A stretch of DNA of 64,000 nt, from positions 558,001 through 622,000 of the forward strand of contig JAXMBK010000003.1 of NCBI GenBank assembly GCA_046349935.1, given 5' to 3'. The notes beneath the pieces are model-generated. The model did not search any database, was not told the origin of the DNA, and was given only the letters and a program-made list of their open reading frames with translations. The DNA is from CAIXSC01 sp046349935. GTDB lineage: Bacteria > Planctomycetota > Planctomycetia > Pirellulales > Pirellulaceae. Made by a program: the position numbers and the translations under genes. Position 1 is the first letter of the stretch. Every line of letters starts with the position of its first letter. Positions 24,384-32,974 of the stretch are shown here, one piece after another.

Positions 24384-27300
24384 CTACAGCGTCTGCAGGA
24401 TGCCGGCCCCGAAAGTGAACCCACCGCCGAAGGCGCACAACCCTAAGTGGTCTCCAGAACTGGATGCCTCCAAAACTTCGGTGAGGCACAACGGGATGCT
24501 CGACGACGACGTATTGCCGTGCCTTCGAATGTTGCTGAACACCGGCACCTCAATGCGATTTTGCACTGCGTCCAGAATGCGTTGATTGGCTTGGTGAGGC
24601 ACGACGAGCTTCAGATCGCGCACTCGCAATCCTTTGTGGTCGCACAGCCGAGTTAAACTCGACACCATCGCCCGTACGGCTTCACTGAAGACCTTCTGGC
24701 CCTTCATGTGAATGTGCCCGCCCTGATGAAAAGGAATCGACAACGCCTGACCGTCCTCGCCCTTGGCTGACAACTCCGGCCGCAAGAGCCGCGCCTTCGC
24801 TCGCTCAAAATGCGACTCGCCGTATAGTACGGTAGCGGATGCGGCGTCTCCAAACAGGATTGCCGTATCAAAGTCGTTCATGTCGACCAATGGCGATAGC
24901 ACCTCTGCGGTCACGAGCAATACCCGGCCGTCTGGACGGCTCTGCAAAAAGTCGTAGCCGGCCTGCAACGCGTAGAGATAGCCTGAGCACGCGGCGCTGA
25001 TATCAAAAGCTTGCAACATGGCGTCGGTCCGTCCGTTCCCAAGCCCTGAAAGGACTTGGCACGCGAGCGACGGCGTCACCACCGTCGGGCTCGTGGTGCT
25101 GCAGATGACGAGATCCAGATCGTCCAACAACAGTCGCTCGCGTTCCAACAGTTCGCGACTGGCCTTCACCGCCATGTTCGCCGCCGTCTCTCCCGGCCCG
25201 GCCCAATGACGCGACTCGATGCCCGTCCGCTTGATGATGTCCTCGCTCGTCATCCCGTGTCCGCCGCGCAAGAACTCTTCGTTCGTCACCGTACGGCTGC
25301 CCGTCACCGCCACGACTTGCGAGACGCCGACGTCGAATTGCCGCGGCCGCGAGTCGCGAGGAACGAGTCGCAGCGAAGCCGCATGCGCTCGCCGCGTGAG
25401 GATCGGGACTCCTGGTTCTTCCTTGACGACCGGCTTGCGACGCGTTTCCGAAGCGGCAGAACGCAAGAGCAAGAGCGGTTCGCCGACGCGCACCGTCTGC
25501 CCCGCGGTCGCCGCCAGCCTCTCGACCGTGCCCGCGAACGGCGAAGCCAATTCGAACACGCTCTTGCTCGCCTCCAGCGAAGCAATTGGCGTACCTGGCT
25601 CGACTTGATCGCCGACCTTCACCAAGAGGTCGCAGACGATGACCGTTTCATCCGACGGCGCCGAACCAATCGCTTCCACCGCACGCAAGCCGGCGGCAAG
25701 CGCCGCGGGACGCTGCCACTCGAGATCCATATTGAGGAGTTCGGCGGCCGTCCCTAAGACGCGTTCAAACGACGGCAAGACTTGGATCTGGTTCGAAAAA
25801 TTGCACGGGACGAATGTATCCGGTCGAGCAACTCGGCGCATCGCCACTGGTACGCGGCTCTTTTCCGCGACCGTCGCCAGAATTTCCCCTCCCAGCCCGC
25901 ATGTCTGATTGTCTTCGTGGACGACGACCAAACGTGCCGTCTTCTCGGCTGACGCCAGCACCGCCTGCTGGTCCCAAGGACTGATCGAACGCAAATCGAG
26001 CACCTCGGCTTCGACTCCGGCGCGCTCCAACGCCTGCGCAGTCTGCATGCACAAGCGTACTGTGTTGCCCCACCCGACAAGCGTAATGTCGCGTCCCACT
26101 CGCGCCTTGCGCGAGACGCCGATGGGAGCAAAGTGACGATCAATGTCGCGCGACGTCGCCAGATTCGGGTCGTTCAGCAACGACTTGGGATACAGAAAAA
26201 ACGTCGGTCGCTGAGTGCGGAAGGCCGCATTGAGCAGACCGGCGGCGTCCGCCGCCGTCGAAGGCATCACGACGTCGATGCCCGGCGCATGGGCCAACAC
26301 CGATTCGAATGTTTGCGCGTGAAAGGGGCCCAGCCCTGGCCGGTACGCGCCGCAAGCCACCATCACGATGACCGGCGCCGACCACTGATGATCTGTTCGC
26401 CAACCGATGCTCGCCAACTCGTTGACGATCTGATTGTACGCGAGCGGCAGGAAGTCGGCGAACTGCAGGAAAGCGACCGGCCGCTGCCCCGCCAACGCCC
26501 GTCCAATCGCCTCGCCCAGAATGGTGGACTCGCTGAGCGGCGAGTTGCACACGCGCTGAGGAAACCGCGTGCTGAGACCGCGTGTCACGCCGAAGACGTC
26601 CCCTTTGGGATCTTCAATGTCTTCGCCGAGCAGGCACACGCGGGCGTCGTTCTCGAGCTGCCAGCGCAACACCTCGCCGATGGATTGCCGCATCGTCAAC
26701 TCAGGCTCGCCCTCGCCCGTCGTCTCGCGAGATGGATGCAAGAGTTCGATCGGAGTCGGCCGCCGCGCACAAAAGTTCGGCAGCGGCTCCGGCCCTAAGG
26801 TCGCGGCGTCTTCCGCCAACGACACTTCGCGACGCGCGGCCTCGCGCAGTTGTTGCAGTTCGGAGGCGGACCAACCATGGTCCGCCATGTAGGCCTCGCA
26901 GCGAACCAGCGGATCGCCCAGCGCGGCCGAACTCAGATCCGAGGCGGGGCGATAGACGGTCTGATCGTCCGCATTCGTATGACTCGATAGCCGCTCCACC
27001 TGGAACACGACCAGTCCCGGTTCACGCGTTTCGCGCATGCGAGCAACGATTTCCCCTAGGTGCTGGTCGGCCGTCGCTACATCGCGCCCGTCGACGTAAT
27101 GGATGGTCGCTCCAAGGTACTCTTGCGCGAGCCCGCCTGGCAGCGAAAAGAAGGTTCGCCCCGCGGTGCGAGTCGAAATGGCCCACCGATTATCTTCAAT
27201 AAAGAACAGTACGGGCAATCGAGCCCGCACGGCCTGCCCAATCCCTTCGAGAAACTCGCCTTGCTGCGTCGAGCCGTCGCCGATGCCGCACACGACGATG

Positions 27301-27698
27301 GGCCGAGTCGCTTGATCGCGTACGGCCGCTGCCACTCCGGCGGCTTGCAACGCCTGATTCCCCGTCGGCACCACCATGCTCAAGACATGCAGCGCCGGGT
27401 CGCTCATGAAGCCGCTCATCTGCCGACCGCGCGACGACGAGTCATCCTTGCACAAGTGAGCCGCCAAGTAGGCGCGCGGAGTCACTCCGCGTGCAATCAA
27501 CAACGCTTTCTGGCGGTAATGACAATGCAGCCAATCATGGGACGTCAAGTGAGGGGCCAGCGCTGCGGAGCCTTCATGCCCCGTACCCGGGACATGAAAG
27601 ACGGCCTCGCCTCGCTGCACCAATCGCTGTTCCGCGTCGTCGAGATATCGCGCCACAAGCATGGCGCGAAAGACGCGTTCAAGTCGGAGTCGATCCAT
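24384..27698 (-). CDS. Four-module fusion: 2-oxoacid dehydrogenase E1 alpha + E1 beta + lipoyl domain + 3-oxoacyl-ACP synthase III
   Basis: One uninterrupted 1104-residue frame. Residues 1-310 are E1 alpha: 'SRGRQMSGFM' (branched-chain E1-like GRQM at 91-94) and the ThDP motif GDG (140-142) to Asn170. Residues 333-655 are E1 beta: 'NSPLSESTILGEA' with catalytic Glu390, and 'GPFHAQTFES' with His460. Residues 683-746 are a lipoyl domain with acceptor Lys712 in 'SLEASKSVFEL'. Residues 788-1104 are KAS III: Cys904 ('ISAACSGYLYAL'), His1035 ('VPHQANQR'), Asn1062 ('RHGNTSSSSIP'). No E2 acyltransferase (HxxxDG) domain exists in the chain. Inferred action: decarboxylate a branched 2-oxo acid, acylate the lipoyl arm, and pass the acyl group to the ketosynthase cysteine as primer for condensation. 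Whether malonyl-ACP is the extender is unknown. Confidence 0.9.
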   Translation of the reverse strand: MDRLRLERVFRAMLVARYLDDAEQRLVQRGEAVFHVPGTGHEGSAALAPHLTSHDWLHCHYRQKALLIARGVTPRAYLAAHLCKDDSSSRGRQMSGFMSDPALHVLSMVVPTGNQALQAAGVAAAVRDQATRPIVVCGIGDGSTQQGEFLEGIGQAVRARLPVLFFIEDNRWAISTRTAGRTFFSLPGGLAQEYLGATIHYVDGRDVATADQHLGEIVARMRETREPGLVVFQVERLSSHTNADDQTVYRPASDLSSAALGDPLVRCEAYMADHGWSASELQQLREAARREVSLAEDAATLGPEPLPNFCARRPTPIELLHPSRETTGEGEPELTMRQSIGEVLRWQLENDARVCLLGEDIEDPKGDVFGVTRGLSTRFPQRVCNSPLSESTILGEAIGRALAGQRPVAFLQFADFLPLAYNQIVNELASIGWRTDHQWSAPVIVMVACGAYRPGLGPFHAQTFESVLAHAPGIDVVMPSTAADAAGLLNAAFRTQRPTFFLYPKSLLNDPNLATSRDIDRHFAPIGVSRKARVGRDITLVGWGNTVRLCMQTAQALERAGVEAEVLDLRSISPWDQQAVLASAEKTARLVVVHEDNQTCGLGGEILATVAEKSRVPVAMRRVARPDTFVPCNFSNQIQVLPSFERVLGTAAELLNMDLEWQRPAALAAGLRAVEAIGSAPSDETVIVCDLLVKVGDQVEPGTPIASLEASKSVFELASPFAGTVERLAATAGQTVRVGEPLLLLRSAASETRRKPVVKEEPGVPILTRRAHAASLRLVPRDSRPRQFDVGVSQVVAVTGSRTVTNEEFLRGGHGMTSEDIIKRTGIESRHWAGPGETAANMAVKASRELLERERLLLDDLDLVICSTTSPTVVTPSLACQVLSGLGNGRTDAMLQAFDISAACSGYLYALQAGYDFLQSRPDGRVLLVTAEVLSPLVDMNDFDTAILFGDAASATVLYGESHFERAKARLLRPELSAKGEDGQALSIPFHQGGHIHMKGQKVFSEAVRAMVSSLTRLCDHKGLRVRDLKLVVPHQANQRILDAVQNRIEVPVFSNIRRHGNTSSSSIPLCLTEVLEASSSGDHLGLCAFGGGFTFGAGILQTL

Positions 27699-27831
27699 GA
27701 ATTCACGCGCCTTCCCGTTGCCGCCTAATACGCCGCCAAGTTAAAGGGCTTATCCCTGGTGGACTGTATCGGTGGTAACGATCGTAAGTATGACTCGGGA
27801 CTTTGGCGCAGTCACAGTCAACCCAGACCAC

Positions 27832-28623
27832 CTAGACTGAAGCAGCCTGCCGGCTTGTTCGCCGACGCCACCACAATCGACCTGTATCCTTCAACCGTCG
27901 CACAGAACTCTTCACTAAATGCCGAGTCGACAAGACCACTCGCTGCGACCAAGCCGGCGGAGCGTCGAGGATGGCCCATGTCGAGCGATCCACGGCCAAA
28001 TAGCCGCCGCTCCGCGCACATGCCTCGTACACGGAACGCCGAATCGGATAGTCAACTCGCAACCCGTTTGCCGGTGAGCGAGGCGGCAGGTAGTACCAGT
28101 CGTCGCCTGCCAGCGCCACGCCAGGAAACAGAGTCTGCGCCAACGACAACTCGACGCCCGACTTGTCGGCATCCAAATAAATCAAATCAGGACGAAAGCC
28201 ATCACTCGCTAACGCCCGCAACCCATCCACACCAGACATGCGCAGCGGCACGATCCGGTCCCGAAACTCCCAACACGAACTCAGGAATGAGCGATAAAAG
28301 CCGTCCGGGCAACGCTGGGCTTGCTCAAAAACCCACTCCGGCTGCCGACCTTTGTGATTTGTGGAGCGGAGATCGATGCCGTCGAGCCATGGATCAATCG
28401 CCGCGACGCAGACTTCGTCGTGCGCGCCGAGCCATTCTCGAACCGATCCGCCGAGAAACACGCCGATTTCCACGATCCACCGCCAGCGCCGCCGTCGAAT
28501 CAAGTCGACAAGCATGCCGCGGCCGCCCGCATCCAGCGACCAGTCGATGGGACGTTCCGTCGGCTTCACCGCCGGCCACGCATGGCGGTCGCGCAACGCT
28601 TGCCAAGCACTCGCTGCACTCAT
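27832..28623 (-). CDS. Class I SAM-dependent methyltransferase family protein
   Basis: The 263-residue protein shows motif I 'WIVEIGVFLGGSVREWLG', an acidic loop 'VAAIDPWLDG' and 'PDLIYLDADKSGVELSLAQTLFPGVALAGDDWYY', the metal-binding Asp pattern of methyltransferase_24/TylF-like proteins. The C-terminal 40 residues are very basic and non-conserved. It lies 133 bp upstream of the E1/lipoyl/KAS III gene on the same strand and could modify the product of that enzyme, though the link is only positional. The acceptor is unknown. Confidence 0.75.
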   Translation of the reverse strand: MSAASAWQALRDRHAWPAVKPTERPIDWSLDAGGRGMLVDLIRRRRWRWIVEIGVFLGGSVREWLGAHDEVCVAAIDPWLDGIDLRSTNHKGRQPEWVFEQAQRCPDGFYRSFLSSCWEFRDRIVPLRMSGVDGLRALASDGFRPDLIYLDADKSGVELSLAQTLFPGVALAGDDWYYLPPRSPANGLRVDYPIRRSVYEACARSGGYLAVDRSTWAILDAPPAWSQRVVLSTRHLVKSSVRRLKDTGRLWWRRRTSRQAASV

Positions 28624-28734
28624 GCGCCGCCCCTTTCCTAACTTGCCGCTTCTTGTGTTCTTGAACGCGGTCGGCAGAGTAAGGCAAAGGCGGTTGCGGA
28701 CACAATGTCAGTCTGCCCCCACAAGTGGCGAATG

Positions 28735-29418
28735 TCAGCCTTTGTGGCACACGAGGCAAGCTGCGACGAATCGCGACGCAGTAAATTGAGTAAAACGAGG
28801 AGACTGGGCCGAGTGGCAAAGCGTACAACAGTGCTGGCTGGCTTGCCACGGTCGCTCCCTGGACTGGTCCGACGACGCCCCGTTCGCCGTTGCATCGCCC
28901 ACCCCGCTCAGGCCCGATCGGCAGGCGTTCGGCAACGACAGGGACCAAGTGAGGCGATCCAGATCGCCGACAAAGCGAGCGTCTTCCGGCGCCGCGTTAG
29001 CGCGCCACGCGGCCAACGTTGGTGCAGTGTACGACGGCTGTGCGTCGCCCTCCGACCGGCGACTCCCCCAGATTCCGCCGAGGAACCCCAACAGCAGCAC
29101 GGCTGCAAGCACGAGCGCGTACCGCACATCCCCAAGATTCCCACGCATTCTCAGCGCGGACGACGGCAGGCCTCGAACGGTGCAGCGAGCGGCGTTGGAG
29201 GTCGCCTGGGGCAAGCGTCCGCGATATGCCGGCAGCGTCGCCTCGTCCGCGGCGTCGTGGAACAGATTCACAGCGGGCCGCAAGGCTTCCGCCAACTGTC
29301 GGCACTCATAGCAGACCTCCAAGTGCGACTCGACGCCCTGATCTTCCGCGGCGCCGCTGGGAAACGGGCCGCGCGTCAGTCGGTCGAATACGGCGTCGCA
29401 CGATAGCAGGGTTTTCAT
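28735..29418 (-). CDS. Zinc-finger anti-sigma factor with C-terminal CxxCH pair
   Basis: The ATG at 29418 overlaps the sigma-factor stop (ATGA), so the two are translationally coupled. The 227-residue protein has a ZAS motif H32-x3-C36-x2-C39 ('SHLEVCYECRQLAEAL') and one membrane helix (about 100-117, 'YALVLAAVLLLGFLGGIWG'). The C-terminal part, beyond the membrane, ends with CTLCH (198-202) and CLVCH (221-225). These match the c-type haem motif CxxCH; a zinc-ribbon of two CxxC pairs is the alternative. It should hold the partner sigma factor inactive, and the tail could sense redox state or haem in the periplasm. A longer frame up to 29790 overlaps the sigma gene and is rejected. Confidence 0.82.
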   Translation of the reverse strand: MKTLLSCDAVFDRLTRGPFPSGAAEDQGVESHLEVCYECRQLAEALRPAVNLFHDAADEATLPAYRGRLPQATSNAARCTVRGLPSSALRMRGNLGDVRYALVLAAVLLLGFLGGIWGSRRSEGDAQPSYTAPTLAAWRANAAPEDARFVGDLDRLTWSLSLPNACRSGLSGVGDATANGASSDQSRERPWQASQHCCTLCHSAQSPRFTQFTASRFVAACLVCHKG

Positions 29419-30014
29419 GAGCCGAATTCCGTAGGAGATGAAGGCACGGAGAGTTCGTCGGAAGAGAGCCATTTTCCGAGTTGCGTGAGGCCGTCGCGAA
29501 CTCGGTATTTCGCCGTACTTAGGCTGCACCCCAAGATGTCGGCGATCTCTTGAAACTTCAGGTCTCCGAAGAAGCGCAGACGCAATGCATCCGCCTGGGC
29601 CTCCGGAAGTCTTTCGAGCAGTCGTTCCAGCATCGCCGCTCGCTCCTGCAGCAGCAGGCGCTGGTGAGGCCGGTCGTCGTCGACCAGCACGGGCAGCGTC
29701 CCCTCCGCCTCCGAAGCGTTCGCAGACACCTCGCGACGCCGTGCTTGCTTCGCGAGCAAGCGCCGGCACTCGTTCAGCAAGATGGTCCACAACCAGGTAC
29801 GGAAGCTATAGCGGGAATCATAGCTACCGAGCCACCGAAAGGCGGCCAGGAGCGTCTCCTGGACCGCGTCGTCGGCCAGATGGCGGCTTCGAAGTCGGCT
29901 AAACGCCATACGCCACAGGCCGCCCGAATAGCGTCGCGCCAGTTCGTCGAACCGGTCGGTTTGACCGGCGCGAATGGCGGCGATGATCGGGCCGTCGGGC
30001 TCGGACGAATCCAT
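29415..30014 (-). CDS. ECF-type RNA polymerase sigma factor
   Basis: The start at 30014 (MDSSEPDG) gives 199 residues; AGGA lies about 12 bases upstream, and an upstream ATG at 30101 adds unlikely sequence. Region 2 is 'DRFDELARRYSGGLWRMAFSRLRSRHLADDAVQETLLAAFRWLGSYDS' in outline (Asp-Asp-Ala-Val-Gln-Glu core). Region 4 is 'LPEAQADALRLRFFGDLKFQEIADILGCSLSTAKYRVRDGLTQL', a helix-turn-helix. It should direct transcription of a stress or envelope regulon when released from the coupled anti-sigma factor. No autoregulated promoter could be identified. Confidence 0.9.
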   Translation of the reverse strand: MDSSEPDGPIIAAIRAGQTDRFDELARRYSGGLWRMAFSRLRSRHLADDAVQETLLAAFRWLGSYDSRYSFRTWLWTILLNECRRLLAKQARRREVSANASEAEGTLPVLVDDDRPHQRLLLQERAAMLERLLERLPEAQADALRLRFFGDLKFQEIADILGCSLSTAKYRVRDGLTQLGKWLSSDELSVPSSPTEFGS

Positions 30015-30104
30015 GGCGGGGGGTTCCTGAGAAAGCGACTCTAGCTCCTTATAGTCCCCTGCCGCGAAAAAGGTCAAACAACTTCGCCGCCAATTCTCCA
30101 CGGT

Positions 30105-31322
30105 TTACGCGGTGCGATCGAGCGCCTGCTGGAGATCGGCGATCAAATCCTCGGCGTTCTCGATGCCGCACGACAACCGAATCATGTTGTCGTAGATGCC
30201 GAATGCAGCCCTCTGTTCGGGCGAATAATCGAGGTAGCTCATCACGAGCGGCTGTTCGATGAGCGACTCGACGCCTCCCAGACTGGGGCCGATGCGCGGG
30301 ATGCGCACGGCATCCACAACTTTCGCCGTCTGTTCGGCGCTGGCATCCCTCACGAGGAACGTAATGAGCCCGCCGAAACCGCGCATCGTACGTCGCGCCA
30401 CTTCGTGGTAGGGATGCGAAGCCAAGCCTGGGTAATAGACCCGCTCCACTCGTGGATGCGCCGCCAAGAATTCGGCAAGGCGTTGCCCGTTCTCATTCTG
30501 TCGCTGCATCCGCAGTTCGAAGGTCTTGAGTCCTCGTTGCAGCAGGTAGATGTTGTGCGGCGAATTGATGGCCCCCATGATGCCGCGCATTTTTCGGACG
30601 GGCTCGAGTTTCTCGGCGCTGCCGACGATCACGCCGGCGAGGAGGTCATTGTGCCCGCCCAGATATTTGGTGGCGGAGTGCAACACGTAGTCGACGCCGT
30701 AATCCAGCGGCTGCACGTTATAGGGGGTGGCGAGCGTGGCATCGATGAGCGTATCGACGCCGTGACGCTGGCCGATGGCCGCGAACCGCTCGAGGTCCAC
30801 GACGCTGAGATGCGGATTGGTCGGCGACTCGCTGACCAGCATTTTGGTGCGCGAGTTCACGGCGGCTTCCATCGCATCGTAATCGCAGGCCTTGACCTGA
30901 TGCGTCACCACGCCGAATCGAGCCAAGTGTTTGGCGCAGAATTCGCGGCTGCGGTGATAACACTCGTCGAAAAAAATCACCTCGTCGCCGCTGCTCAGCT
31001 TGGTCATGAAGAGGCCGACGATGGCCGCCATGCCGCTGGCGTATAGCAAAGCCGTCTCGCCGTGATCGAGCGCCGCCAGCTTGCGTTCAACGATTTTTTC
31101 CCCGGGGTTGCCGTACCTTCCGTATTCCTCGCGCGGCTGTTTGAGGTGATTAAAGTCGAGCACCGCTTGGGTGTCGTCGAACGTATACGTCGCGGCGCAG
31201 ATGATGGGGTCGGTGATTGCGTCTGCCAACTTGCGATGATCCTCGCCCGCGTGAACGGCCAGAGTCGAAGGGCCGGGCGGGTTGGGACCAGGGTAATCGT
31301 CGAGCAACAAGCGGCGCGTCAT
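30105..31322 (-). CDS. Cys/Met metabolism PLP-dependent enzyme (cystathionine gamma-synthase/lyase family)
   Basis: The 405-residue protein is of the usual length for the trans-sulfuration family. 'TYTFDDTQAVLDF' and 'YGRYGNPGEKIVERKLAALDHGETALLYASGMAAI' form the N-terminal substrate and cofactor region. The PLP lysine is in 'VLHSATKYLGGHNDLLAG', and the C-terminal 'PRIGPSLGGVESLIEQP' is the characteristic Ser-Leu-Gly-Gly loop. It catalyses a gamma- or beta-elimination/replacement on homocysteine or cystathionine-type substrates. Which reaction it favours cannot be read from sequence; the 'ECYHRSREF' segment in place of the common 'YGGT' loop hints at a divergent subgroup. It sits alone. Confidence 0.88.
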   Translation of the reverse strand: MTRRLLLDDYPGPNPPGPSTLAVHAGEDHRKLADAITDPIICAATYTFDDTQAVLDFNHLKQPREEYGRYGNPGEKIVERKLAALDHGETALLYASGMAAIVGLFMTKLSSGDEVIFFDECYHRSREFCAKHLARFGVVTHQVKACDYDAMEAAVNSRTKMLVSESPTNPHLSVVDLERFAAIGQRHGVDTLIDATLATPYNVQPLDYGVDYVLHSATKYLGGHNDLLAGVIVGSAEKLEPVRKMRGIMGAINSPHNIYLLQRGLKTFELRMQRQNENGQRLAEFLAAHPRVERVYYPGLASHPYHEVARRTMRGFGGLITFLVRDASAEQTAKVVDAVRIPRIGPSLGGVESLIEQPLVMSYLDYSPEQRAAFGIYDNMIRLSCGIENAEDLIADLQQALDRTA

Positions 31323-31664
31323 GGAACGAAATCACTCCCGACCACAAGGCCCGCCCTCGGTGAGGTTATGGGCTAGCTGCGGTCCATTCACAACTGAGGG
31401 TTGGCAATCCGTCGTTTGAATCAGGACGGTTGCAGCGAGCCCGTGCGCTGAGCTCAAGAAGTTGGCGTTCGCTCGCTGACAATCGCGAAACGAGCGCCGC
31501 AAATCGGCTCTTTAGCAGGTAAGGCTGCAAGCGGCCACAAATCCCATTTGGTGGCCGTATTGTAGTCGCCGGCCCCAATCGCTCGCAAGGAGGTCGTGCC
31601 AAGTTGAACGGCTTGAAACCGCCGCGACTTGGCAGGAAAGACTTTCGTCATCCGCAAAACGAAC
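31323..31664. other. Gene-free intergenic region
   Basis: No credible ORF or RNA is seen. It carries AAGGAGGTCGTGCCAAG near 31590, which looks like a ribosome-binding site but has no reading frame behind it. The right end carries the candidate -10 for the HEAT-like gene. Confidence 0.5.
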
Positions 31665-31670
31665 GTAGAA
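31665..31670 (+). promoter_or_regulatory. Candidate -10 element before the HEAT-like gene
   Basis: CGTAGAATGCAGC lies 39 bp before the ATG at 31710. An almost identical 11-mer, TAGAATGCAGC, precedes glgC at 34401. Confidence 0.35.
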
Positions 31671-31709
31671 TGCAGCGTCGCTTTTGGACTTGCCTGCTCG
31701 GAGGTCGTC

Positions 31710-32954
31710 ATGACCCCATCTCGCCCTCACACGATTGGTCTGTCGCGAAACGCATCCTACTGGAGTCGCTGGCGGTTCGTCGCCTGCCTCGGATGCGTCG
31801 CCTGCGTTTGGTTCGTCGCCAGCGAGTGTCAAGCCGCCGATCCGCCGACCGAGTCGTCGACGAAGTCCTCTGCCGACGCCTCGCCGACTTCGGTTCGGCG
31901 ACTCATCGAACAGCTCGGCGACGAACGGTTTGACCATCGCGAGCAGGCAACTGCCGCACTCCTCCAGATTGGGCTCGGGGCCCGCAGCGAACTCGAGCGT
32001 GCGACTCGACATGTCGACCGCGAGGTGCGGTTTCGCGCCGAGCGGATTCTGTTGATCGTGCGCAAGATCGATTTAGAGCAACGGCTGGAGGAGTTCATTG
32101 AAGAAGCAGGGAAACCGGGGGACTATGGTCTTCCCGCTTGGCCGATCGTCCAAAGGGAACTCGGAGACACTCGCGAAATCCGACGGCTCTATTCCCAAAT
32201 GGTTCGCTCCGAACCAGAACTCTTGACCGCCCTGGAACGCGGCAAGCAAGCGGTGCTGGAGTTGTTCCCAGCTCGCGTTCAGGAGATTCAACAGGCGCAG
32301 CAATTCGGCGCCGCGACCGTCTCCGTGGGCACGATCGCAACGATTCTCTTCGCCGCGAATACGGCCAACGCGGAGGCGAATCCTCAGGCCGCTCAGTCGG
32401 TCTACGGTTTATGCTACCAACCGGCCTTGCGAGCGGCCGTGTCGGGCGGCGAGTTCTCCGATGTGCTGCGCAAACTGCTCGCGATTTGGATTCAGCGCGG
32501 CGACGATGTACTGGCATACCAGGGCATGCAGTTGGCGACGCAGTTTGACATGAAGGAAGGTCTGGTCCCCGCCCTCAAGCTGCTCAAGAACGCCAACACG
32601 CAAGCGCAGCTCCGCCAGTACGCCATCCTGTTCGTCGCCAAGTTGGGTGATCCCGCTCATCTCGAACTGCTCGAGAAGATGCTTGACGATCCCAGCCCGT
32701 GCGGAACTTGGCAGGTGAACAACCTCAACATCTCGACGCAGTTGCGCGACATCGCTCTCGTCGCCGTACTCATCCTGCACAAAAAGGACCCCAAGCAGTT
32801 CGGGTTCGAACGACTGCAGATCTCGAACCCTTACGGCTTTTCGCCCATGACGGCCGGTTTTGAAAATGAAGAGAAGCGTACGAAGACGTTTGAGAAGTGG
32901 CGTGCCTTCCGCACGACCTTAAAGGATCAAGCACCAGCCCCCAAAGACGACTAG
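31710..32954 (+). CDS. Exported HEAT-repeat-like protein
   Basis: The ATG at 31710 is fixed by GGAGGT six bases upstream; the frame opens earlier at 31629 but that part lacks coding character. The 414-residue product has a membrane/signal helix ('FVACLGCVACVWFVASECQA') and then 'VRRLIEQLGDERFDHREQATAALLQIG', a typical HEAT-type start found in planctomycete repeat proteins. 'ALKLLKNANTQAQLRQYAILFVAKLGDPAHLELLEKML' is a second HEAT-like unit. A hydrophobic patch, 'VGTIATILFAANTANAEAN', lies between. It probably acts as a protein-protein scaffold outside the cytoplasm. Nothing more specific can be said. Confidence 0.8.
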   Translation: MTPSRPHTIGLSRNASYWSRWRFVACLGCVACVWFVASECQAADPPTESSTKSSADASPTSVRRLIEQLGDERFDHREQATAALLQIGLGARSELERATRHVDREVRFRAERILLIVRKIDLEQRLEEFIEEAGKPGDYGLPAWPIVQRELGDTREIRRLYSQMVRSEPELLTALERGKQAVLELFPARVQEIQQAQQFGAATVSVGTIATILFAANTANAEANPQAAQSVYGLCYQPALRAAVSGGEFSDVLRKLLAIWIQRGDDVLAYQGMQLATQFDMKEGLVPALKLLKNANTQAQLRQYAILFVAKLGDPAHLELLEKMLDDPSPCGTWQVNNLNISTQLRDIALVAVLILHKKDPKQFGFERLQISNPYGFSPMTAGFENEEKRTKTFEKWRAFRTTLKDQAPAPKDD

Positions 32955-32974
32955 CGCCTTGTCGGCGAGCGTCA

